Shown: piece after piece, positions 38,511 through 45,158 of the stretch
How the letters are laid out: each line of letters begins with the position of its first letter
Numbering within the stretch: position 1 is the stretch's first letter
Assembly (NCBI GenBank): GCA_905479095.1
Contig: CAJQLD010000063.1
Location: 1 to 48,197, forward strand
DNA: 48,197 nucleotides
Direction: 5' to 3'
Source: an uncultured Flavobacteriaceae bacterium
GTDB lineage: Bacteria > Bacteroidota > Bacteroidia > Flavobacteriales > Flavobacteriaceae
Translations under genes and position numbers: made by a program
The notes under the pieces: generated by a model
The model's input: the letters and a program-made list of their open reading frames with translations, nothing else
Told to the model about the DNA's origin: nothing
The model's database searches: none

Positions 38511-41090
38511 TTATGCTGAGTTTCGACTCGCATTAATATTTCCAAATAGAGAGCGCATTACAATCTTTTCATAAGTTTTAATTTGATCCTCGTCTCTTGG
38601 AGTTTCTTTTTCTAGCTCCTGAATTTTTTTCAACGCATATTGCTGTATTGTTAACAGAGGCAATACGATAGACTCTCGCACCGAGATAGAAGCCTTTCCA
38701 GCAAGCTCTTCTTGCATCAACTCGTCATAACCTGTTAGTTTTAATAACAATCGCTTAGTGGTTACATACTCGCTATAAATCACGTTCCAAAATTCGCCAT
38801 ACTCTGGATCTTCAGACATATATTTGGTCAAATCAAAGAACGATTTAGATAAGGACATCATACTGTTTTCAATCAACGTTTTGAAAAAATCAGAGGTTTT
38901 AAATAAATGTTGTGCTTTTTCAAACTCTCCAATATCCTCATAATGCTTTAATGCGGTTCCTACTCCAAAAAATCCAGGCACATTTTGTTTCAATTGACTC
39001 CATGAGCCTACAAAAGGAATGGCACGCAAATCTTCGAACACGAGTCCTTCTGCTTTGCCTCGCTTAGATGGGCGGCTACCAATATTGGTTTTCGCATAAT
39101 ACTTAAGCGTGCTCATGTTTTCTAGGTAAGGAATGAACTTTGGATGCGCTTTAAAGTTCACATATGCTTCATAACTTAGTTTAGACAACTGCGCCATCAC
39201 CACTCTGTTTTGAGGGGTCATTCTTAGGTCTTTATCACTCAAGCTATTATGAATCCCCGAGCTAATCAATTGTTCAAGGTTATATTGTGAGGACTCTAAC
39301 GTTCCAAAATTAGAACTTATGGTCTGCCCTTGAATCGTAAGCTGAACTTCCTTGTCTTCAATTGTTGGCCCTAGTGACGCATAGAAATTATGTGTTTTTC
39401 CACCACCTCTTGCAGGTGGTCCACCACGACCATCAAAGAAAATAACCGTAACATCATACTTTCTAGACATCGCCGTTAACAACTCTTTTGCTTGATAAAT
39501 CGCCCAATTGGCCATTAAATAACCGCCGTCTTTGGTGCCGTCACTAAACCCGAGCATGATGGTTTGTCTGTTTCCTCGCGCTTTTAAGTGCGCAGCATAT
39601 TCGGGATTAGAATAAAGGTCTTCCATGACGGAAGGTGCATTTTGTAAATCTGTAATGGTTTCAAAAAGCGGTGCTAAATCCACTGTTAGTTCCTCTTCAA
39701 ATGCAACGAGCTTAAGCATTGCATACAGCTGCATGACATGGAGCGTGCTTTGATTATTACTAATGATGTAACGATTGGCTGCCTTTTCGCCATTCGTCTG
39801 CTGAATGGTTTTAATCGCCTCCATCGTTTTTAAGGCTTTTAATGTGTCTTTATCCGTAATTAAATCAAAATCAACACGTCCTTTAATTTTGGACAACACC
39901 TCAATTTGATCTGTTTCTGGCAAATCATGGTAATTTCCAGGGAAACTAGAGCTTCCGCTTTCAATCATCACGTTGACCATATCGTTAAATACCGCAGCAT
40001 GCGCACGACTGTCTTGACGGATATCTAAAGTAGAAAAGTGGAATCCAAATAAATGAATTTTATTTAAAAGGCTGTTCAATTCAGAAGCATAAAGCGATTG
40101 GTGCTCCTGAACAACTACGGCTTTAATTTCTTTTAACTCTGACGTTAAATACTCTAATGTTAAGGTAGATTTTTTGTTGGTTATAATCTTATAAAGCTCC
40201 ACTTCTAAGGCCACAACTCGATCTTCAACCCCCGCAAAAGATAGTTTTCTTTTAAGACCTCTTAAGTCCCGGTAATAGTTTTTTATAATCGTTTCACGCA
40301 GCCTTGCCGCAACTTTCAAAGTGATTTCTGGGGTTACAAATGGGTTCCCATCTCTGTCGCCTCCTGGCCAAAAACCAATATTAATAATGTCGTTATCAAT
40401 GTGTTTGCCGTCAAAAATATTTTGCTGAATATAGTCATAAACACTCCCAAACGATTTATAAAACACATGTTCTAAATACCAAATAAGACTCACTGCTTCA
40501 TCGTAAGGTGTTGGCTTGGTTTGTTTAAAGAAAGGTGTTTTTCCTAATTGTGCTAACAATTCGTTGATGCGAAACAGGTCGTTTTCACGGATGGCTTCGG
40601 TTAAATCGGTGATGATTCCTAATACAGATCCTGGGTAAAATTGCGTTGGATGCGCTGTTAACACAATACGCACTTTGAATTCCTCTAAGTATTTTTGAAG
40701 TATTTCTACCTTATTCTCAGAGCTTACTTTTTCTTTTAGACTTCTCAAAGTTCCAATTCCGTCCATATTGTTAACAACAGGGAAGGCGGCGTCTTCGATG
40801 GCATCAAATAAAACCACTTGACGCTCAATATATTGTATAAAACGAAACAACAAATCGATTTGACTTTTAGGAGATCGTCTTGCTTGATATTTTCTAAAGA
40901 ACGTATCTACAATCGCAGTAGGATCTTCATTATTTGCAAATCCTTTTTTACAAGTTTCAAAAAAAAGCGGCAAAAGCGCACCGGTTTTTGTAATCGAATT
41001 AAAAGGAAGGGTCATAAATATACTGTTGTATATTTGATATTTGGACAAAACGTTTTGTTTAAATCTGGTGATTTTTGGCTGAGTGGACAT
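38511..41090 (-). CDS. ppc: Phosphoenolpyruvate carboxylase
   Basis: Carboxylates PEP to oxaloacetate to replenish the citric acid cycle. It is 859 residues from the ATG at 41090; a TTG nine codons earlier coincides with the likely -7 box and was rejected. Catalytic His147 is in LTAHPTQF, where most families have LTAHPTE. GFSDGTKDGGYL and the C-terminal RNSA (usual RNTG) are present. The mobile loop reads FDGRGGPPARGGG (552-564), so the histidine of the classical FHGRGGxxGRGG is Asp553. This variant is typical of Bacteroidetes as I recall. Allosteric sites were not traced. Confidence 0.93.
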   Translation of the reverse strand: MSTQPKITRFKQNVLSKYQIYNSIFMTLPFNSITKTGALLPLFFETCKKGFANNEDPTAIVDTFFRKYQARRSPKSQIDLLFRFIQYIERQVVLFDAIEDAAFPVVNNMDGIGTLRSLKEKVSSENKVEILQKYLEEFKVRIVLTAHPTQFYPGSVLGIITDLTEAIRENDLFRINELLAQLGKTPFFKQTKPTPYDEAVSLIWYLEHVFYKSFGSVYDYIQQNIFDGKHIDNDIINIGFWPGGDRDGNPFVTPEITLKVAARLRETIIKNYYRDLRGLKRKLSFAGVEDRVVALEVELYKIITNKKSTLTLEYLTSELKEIKAVVVQEHQSLYASELNSLLNKIHLFGFHFSTLDIRQDSRAHAAVFNDMVNVMIESGSSSFPGNYHDLPETDQIEVLSKIKGRVDFDLITDKDTLKALKTMEAIKTIQQTNGEKAANRYIISNNQSTLHVMQLYAMLKLVAFEEELTVDLAPLFETITDLQNAPSVMEDLYSNPEYAAHLKARGNRQTIMLGFSDGTKDGGYLMANWAIYQAKELLTAMSRKYDVTVIFFDGRGGPPARGGGKTHNFYASLGPTIEDKEVQLTIQGQTISSNFGTLESSQYNLEQLISSGIHNSLSDKDLRMTPQNRVVMAQLSKLSYEAYVNFKAHPKFIPYLENMSTLKYYAKTNIGSRPSKRGKAEGLVFEDLRAIPFVGSWSQLKQNVPGFFGVGTALKHYEDIGEFEKAQHLFKTSDFFKTLIENSMMSLSKSFFDLTKYMSEDPEYGEFWNVIYSEYVTTKRLLLKLTGYDELMQEELAGKASISVRESIVLPLLTIQQYALKKIQELEKETPRDEDQIKTYEKIVMRSLFGNINASRNSA

Positions 41091-41114
41091 TACTTTAATA
41101 CATTTAGTTGCTTC

Positions 41115-41122
41115 CAAAATTA
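41115..41122 (-). promoter_or_regulatory. Candidate -7 box of ppc
   Basis: On the minus strand TAATTTTG, an exact TAnnTTTG, 24 bases before the ATG. No -33 TTTG is seen at the usual distance. A 14-base palindrome lies about 50 bp further upstream. Confidence 0.4.
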
Positions 41123-41162
41123 CTAAAGCAACTCCGAAATCACTCTATGAAAGTAGGATTTT

Positions 41163-41176
41163 TGCGAATATTCGCA
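41163..41176. promoter_or_regulatory. Perfect palindrome TGCGAATATTCGCA upstream of ppc
   Basis: Fourteen bases, self-complementary, centred at 41169.5, about 60 bp upstream of the transcription start predicted from the -7 box at 41115-41122. It could be an operator for ppc or simply chance. Confidence 0.3.
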
Positions 41177-41203
41177 TATTGGTTGTGTTATCCCAACGAA
41201 ATC

Positions 41204-41341
41204 TTAGCAAACCAAAGAATTCATTCCATATTTTTTAGCAATTACTCCAGATAAGTATCCTTGAAAGCGTTTAAAAAAGTTGTTTTCTATTTCGTATTGG
41301 TAAATCGGTTGACTTACTGTAAATTTAGAGCATCTAATCAC
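41204..41341 (-). CDS. Possible small protein or gene remnant, 45 aa
   Basis: A reading frame of 45 codons from GTG (41339-41341) to TAA (41204-41206). Its codon choice is like the neighbours and the peptide reads convincingly as protein (QYEIENNFFKRFQGYLSG followed by VIAKKYGMNSLVC). It lies between ppc and the CYTH gene, within what would otherwise be a 264-base gap. The frame stays open upstream into the CYTH gene antisense, and no ATG is close to the chosen start, so it may be a short gene with a GTG start or the tail of a decayed gene. I do not recognise the family. Confidence 0.35.
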   Translation of the reverse strand: MIRCSKFTVSQPIYQYEIENNFFKRFQGYLSGVIAKKYGMNSLVC

Positions 41342-41354
41342 TAGCTTATTTTTT

Positions 41355-41825
41355 ATGATTGAAATTGAACGTAAATTTTTGGTACTCTCTGACAGGTATC
41401 GTGTAGAAGCTTCAAAAAAATCGACGATAGCTCAAGGGTATTTAAACAGTCATCCCGAGCGCTCAGTTCGGATTCGTCTTAATGACCAAAAAGGCTCTAT
41501 GACGGTTAAGGGAAAAAGCAACCAAAGTGGACTAAGTCGGTTTGAATGGGAAAAGGAAATTTCTAAAACAGACGCCGAGACACTTTTAGGCTTGTGTGAA
41601 AAAACGATCATCCGTAAAATAAGGCATGAAGTTTCAGTCGGCAATCACCTGTTTGAAGTTGATGAATTTGAAGGCTTAAATGCTGGATTGGTAATTGCTG
41701 AGGTTGAATTAAGCGCTGAAAACGACGTTTTTTCTAAACCTAGCTGGCTAGGACAAGAAGTCACTGGCGATGTAAGATATTATAATTCTAATCTCAGTAA
41801 GTATCCTTTTTGCGACTGGGAATGA
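41355..41825 (+). CDS. CYTH-domain protein (TTM-type triphosphatase)
   Basis: A 156-residue protein of the CYTH superfamily, a triphosphate tunnel enzyme. The signature ExExK reads EIERKFLV at residues 3-9. Basic and acidic strands that line the tunnel follow (RSVRIRL, SMTVKGKS, RFEWEKEI, FEVDEFEGLNAGLVIAEVEL). Most short bacterial members hydrolyse inorganic triphosphate or thiamine triphosphate. Adenylate cyclase activity occurs in a few and cannot be excluded. It is a single-domain protein without the CHAD extension. It is cytoplasmic and appears to be monocistronic. Confidence 0.88.
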   Translation: MIEIERKFLVLSDRYRVEASKKSTIAQGYLNSHPERSVRIRLNDQKGSMTVKGKSNQSGLSRFEWEKEISKTDAETLLGLCEKTIIRKIRHEVSVGNHLFEVDEFEGLNAGLVIAEVELSAENDVFSKPSWLGQEVTGDVRYYNSNLSKYPFCDWE

Positions 41826-41899
41826 TTATGTAATTATCATTAAAGTGGCTATAAAATTATTATATTCGCAACTCAAACCGATTTATAAAATTATAAAAA

Positions 41900-43453
41900 A
41901 TGAACACAAACTTTAATACTTTTAAAATTCAAGATGCATTGGATGCTCTTGGAGTTAAAGATATAAACTTAGGGACTTCAACAGGTGCTAATAGCTTTGG
42001 AAATGGCCCTACCCTGGATAGTTTTTCGCCAGTTGATGGTCAAAAAATTGGAAGCGTGGTTTGCACCTCTCAAGCAGACTATGAAGCAGTGATGACGGCT
42101 GCAACGGCGGCGTTCCCAGAGTGGCGAACAATGCCAGCACCACAACGTGGCGAAATTGTCCGTCAGTTTGGAAATAAGCTAAGAGATTTAAAAGAACCGC
42201 TCGGAAAATTAGTGTCTTATGAAATGGGAAAATCCTTACAAGAAGGGTATGGCGAAGTTCAAGAAATGATTGATATCTGTGATTTTGCGGTTGGATTGTC
42301 TCGACAATTAAACGGGCAAACCATTCCTTCTGAGCGTCCTGGTCATGTGATGCGAGAACAATGGCATCCTATTGGAGTAGTAGGTATTATCTCTGCGTTT
42401 AATTTTCCTGTCGCTGTGTGGGCTTGGAATACTGCTTTGGCATGGATTTGTGGGGATGTATGTGTGTGGAAAGGTTCTGAAAAAGCCCCGCTTTGCTCTA
42501 TTGCCTGCCAGAATATTATTGCCGAGATTTTAAAAGAAAATAAGTTGCCTGAAGGAATTTCTTCGATCATTAATGGTGATTATACCGTTGGAGAAATGAT
42601 GACAACCGATACGCGAGTGCCTTTAGTATCTGCTACGGGTTCTACAAGAATGGGACGAATTGTTGGTGCAACGGTTGCCCAACGTTTTGGAAAATCTTTA
42701 CTAGAGTTGGGAGGCAATAATGCCATTATTATCACACCAACTGCCGATTTAAAAGTGGTGGTCCCTGGAGCAATTTTTGGTGCTGTAGGAACTTGCGGAC
42801 AACGTTGTACGTCGACACGACGTCTCATTATTCACGAATCTGTATATGATAAAGTAAGAGATGCGATTGTTGGTGCCTATGGGCAATTAACCATTGGAAA
42901 TCCTTTAGATGAAAAAAACCATATTGGACCCTTAATCGATCATGATTCTGTAAACACCTATTTAGCGGCTATTGAAAAAGCAAAAGCTGAAGGAGGCAAC
43001 GTATTGGTTGATGGCGGAGTTTTAGAGGGAGAAGGCTATGAAAGTGGTTGTTATGTAAAGCCCGCGATTATTGAAGCCGAAAACCATTTTGAAATTGTGC
43101 AGCATGAAACATTTGCCCCTATTTTATATTTAATGAAATACACGGGTGCGGTAGAAAATGCCATCCAAAAACAAAATGGAGTGGCCCAAGGTTTGTCGTC
43201 TGCGATAATGACTAATGAGCTAAAAGAAGCAGAAAAATTCTTGTCATATTCGGGTTCTGACTGTGGTATTGCCAATGTAAATATTGGAACTTCTGGCGCC
43301 GAAATTGGAGGGGCTTTTGGAGGTGAAAAAGAAACGGGCGGTGGACGTGAGTCTGGTTCTGATGCATGGAAAGTGTATATGCGACGTCAAACAAACACCA
43401 TTAATTACTCCGATGAATTACCTTTAGCGCAAGGAATTAAATTCGATTTATAA
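41900..43453 (+). CDS. amaB: ALDH7-family aldehyde dehydrogenase (aminoadipate semialdehyde)
   Basis: A 517-residue NAD-dependent dehydrogenase. Active-site residues are Asn168 (SAFNFP), Glu269 (LLELGGNN) and the nucleophile Cys303 (CGQRCTSTRR). The overall sequence, including the GxVCVWKGSEKAPL segment and the GGxFGGEKETGGGRESGSDAWKVYMRR C-terminal stretch in parts, is that of ALDH7. That family oxidises alpha-aminoadipate semialdehyde (piperideine-6-carboxylate) in lysine breakdown and also protects against osmotic and aldehyde stress. A -7-like TATATTCG lies at 41861-41868. The gene stands alone with its own terminator. The physiological substrate is inferred from the family. Confidence 0.9.
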   Translation: MNTNFNTFKIQDALDALGVKDINLGTSTGANSFGNGPTLDSFSPVDGQKIGSVVCTSQADYEAVMTAATAAFPEWRTMPAPQRGEIVRQFGNKLRDLKEPLGKLVSYEMGKSLQEGYGEVQEMIDICDFAVGLSRQLNGQTIPSERPGHVMREQWHPIGVVGIISAFNFPVAVWAWNTALAWICGDVCVWKGSEKAPLCSIACQNIIAEILKENKLPEGISSIINGDYTVGEMMTTDTRVPLVSATGSTRMGRIVGATVAQRFGKSLLELGGNNAIIITPTADLKVVVPGAIFGAVGTCGQRCTSTRRLIIHESVYDKVRDAIVGAYGQLTIGNPLDEKNHIGPLIDHDSVNTYLAAIEKAKAEGGNVLVDGGVLEGEGYESGCYVKPAIIEAENHFEIVQHETFAPILYLMKYTGAVENAIQKQNGVAQGLSSAIMTNELKEAEKFLSYSGSDCGIANVNIGTSGAEIGGAFGGEKETGGGRESGSDAWKVYMRRQTNTINYSDELPLAQGIKFDL

Positions 43454-43474
43454 ATTAATTTACATTCTTATTTT

Positions 43475-43507
43475 AAAAGTCACATCCACTAGATGTGACT
43501 TTTTTTT
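43475..43507 (+). terminator. Intrinsic terminator after the aldehyde dehydrogenase
   Basis: Stem AAAAGTCACATC / GATGTGACTTTT with a 5-base loop, followed by a run of T to 43507, 22 bases after the stop. Confidence 0.88.
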
Positions 43508-43573
43508 GTTTGTGTGTCTTATGAGTACACGATAATTAGATTTGTTGTGTTTACAACGTAAAAACCAAATCAC

Positions 43574-44473
43574 ATGAGCAAGAAAACCACCTATTTGTTG
43601 GGGATAGTATTCTCCATTATTATTGGATGTATCCTTTACTGGTACTTCTGTTGTAATTGCTGTCAGAATGCGACGAACAACATCAAAACAAACATTTCTA
43701 ATAACGCCGCTACTGTTTCTAAAAACTTGAATCCTTTTTCGATTTCGGGTGCTGACTTTGATATTGGGACCAATGAAAATTTCAATTTCAATACATCTGG
43801 CCACGCTGTTTTAACGCCTGTTCCTGAATCTTTGAATGACCCAATTGAAAAGCTAAAAAACCATCTATCTCAAAACCCATCAAAAGTTTTAAAAGTAATG
43901 GGGTATTTTAAAGGTGAGGAATCTAACACCTCTACTTTTGGAGATTTGGGGATGGCACGAGCCGAAGCAATTAAAAAACAACTGACTTCCAGAGGGATTT
44001 CAGCTGATAAAATTCTCCCTTCTGGCGTCATGAATGAAGGTCTTCAACCGGACGGTTCTGGTGTTTTACACGGTCCTTACGCGCTTTTACTCACTGAGGA
44101 TTCATCCAAGCAGGATCTCCTAAAAAACAACCTATTAAAATCGCCTACTTTAATGAATTTTGGGTCTGGAAAACACGCAACATCTAACCTGACTTTGAAA
44201 AATACTAATCTTGGAGCACTGGCAGATTACCTCAACTCGTATGAAGATCGTTCTTGCACCATTGTTGGGCATTGTGATAGCGACGGGTCAGACAAATTTA
44301 ATATGGAACTTGGACAGCGTCGTGCCGATTTCACTAGACGACAGTTATTGAAATTGAATGTGGACGGTGACAAAGTCAAAACGACCTCAAAAGGAGAATC
44401 TGCTCCAATTGCAACCAACAGGACTGCTGCTGGAAAAGCTAAAAACAGAAGAACAGAACTAATTATTAATTAA
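43574..44473 (+). CDS. Membrane-anchored OmpA-family protein
   Basis: A 299-residue protein with one N-terminal membrane helix (residues 6-25), then a short Cys-rich stretch FCCNCC. It has two OmpA-like halves. The first (about 77-150) is degenerate. The second (about 192-299) is a complete peptidoglycan-binding domain with Asp235 (GHCDSDGSD), Arg250 (GQRRAD) and the NRTAAGKAKNRRTEL tail. No beta barrel is present, so it is anchored in the inner membrane or as an uncleaved signal. A -7-like TAGATTTG is at 43537-43544. It is followed after 17 bases by a helix-hairpin-helix membrane protein, with which it forms a unit. Confidence 0.85.
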   Translation: MSKKTTYLLGIVFSIIIGCILYWYFCCNCCQNATNNIKTNISNNAATVSKNLNPFSISGADFDIGTNENFNFNTSGHAVLTPVPESLNDPIEKLKNHLSQNPSKVLKVMGYFKGEESNTSTFGDLGMARAEAIKKQLTSRGISADKILPSGVMNEGLQPDGSGVLHGPYALLLTEDSSKQDLLKNNLLKSPTLMNFGSGKHATSNLTLKNTNLGALADYLNSYEDRSCTIVGHCDSDGSDKFNMELGQRRADFTRRQLLKLNVDGDKVKTTSKGESAPIATNRTAAGKAKNRRTELIIN

Positions 44474-44490
44474 CTAAAAAATAAAACATT

Positions 44491-45000
44491 ATGAACTGGT
44501 GTATGCTAATCCCCTTAATCGTTGGACTATTATCTGCGTTATTCGGCTACCTTCTAGGCCGCTTATTTAACAAACAGAACGACTGTAAAAATTGTGATGA
44601 CTATAAATTACAAATTAAACGCCTTGAAGCAGAACTAAAAGCTTGCAAGAATAAAAAAACAAGTACAGACGCCTCTTTCAAAAGAGTGGATTCTACTAAA
44701 TCATTATTTAATGCAGCCTTGGCTAAAAGTGTGTTTGGAAGACCCATTAAAGAAAATGACCTGACGGTTATTGAGGGAATTGGGCCAAAAATCCAACAAC
44801 TATTTCACAACAATGGCGTGAGAAGCTGGAAAGCTTTGGCGGAGTGTAACATTGAAAGGTGTCAAACAATCTTAGACAGTGGTGGAGACGCCTTTAAAAT
44901 GCATGTCCCTGGAACATGGCCAAAACAAGCCCGCTTAGCATACGACGGTAAGTGGAAAAATTTGTTGGAATGGCAAGATGAACTGGACGGCGGGAAATAA
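44491..45000 (+). CDS. Membrane protein with helix-hairpin-helix domain
   Basis: A 169-residue protein with a membrane helix at residues 5-23, a short coiled coil at about 36-54 and a helix-hairpin-helix at 91-117 (LTVIEGIGPKIQQLFHNNGV). The conserved tail has the form TWPKQARLAYDGKWKNLLEWQDEL. Similar anchored HhH proteins occur in many bacteria, often annotated loosely as L21-like or DUF4332-like. Such a hairpin can bind DNA but also mediates protein contacts. It is co-transcribed with the OmpA protein upstream. The role is unknown; linking envelope to nucleoid is speculative. Confidence 0.8.
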   Translation: MNWCMLIPLIVGLLSALFGYLLGRLFNKQNDCKNCDDYKLQIKRLEAELKACKNKKTSTDASFKRVDSTKSLFNAALAKSVFGRPIKENDLTVIEGIGPKIQQLFHNNGVRSWKALAECNIERCQTILDSGGDAFKMHVPGTWPKQARLAYDGKWKNLLEWQDELDGGK

Positions 45001-45005
45001 TAAAC

Positions 45006-45063
45006 GAGAACAAAAGCTCCTATTATCCGGAAATATATACCTATAAACAGGGCGTTTGTTCTC
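45006..45063. repeat. Imperfect hairpin after the OmpA/HhH unit
   Basis: Arms GAGAACAAA (45006-45014) and TTTGTTCTC (45055-45063), with weaker pairing inside. There is no T-run, so it is not a standard terminator. The right arm is followed directly by CATATAACAAG, similar to the end of the palindromic element at 47957-48068. Confidence 0.4.
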
Positions 45064-45064
45064 C

Positions 45065-45087
45065 ATATAACAAGTTGTGTGCAATAT
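45065..45087 (+). repeat. Left inverted repeat flanking the lipoprotein gene
   Basis: A 23-base sequence containing GTTGTGTGCA. It matches the reverse complement of 47941-47963 at 19 of 23 positions. Confidence 0.55.
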
Positions 45088-45158
45088 AAAGGAACTATGT
45101 TTTCATCCGAAAATCATAGATTATTAATAATAAGTTGGATATAAAAAATTAAATAAAT

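Noticed and set aside
43460-43804. Minus-strand frame of 114 codons across the aldehyde dehydrogenase terminator and OmpA gene start
   Set aside because: It runs antisense through a strong terminator and the start of a well-supported gene.
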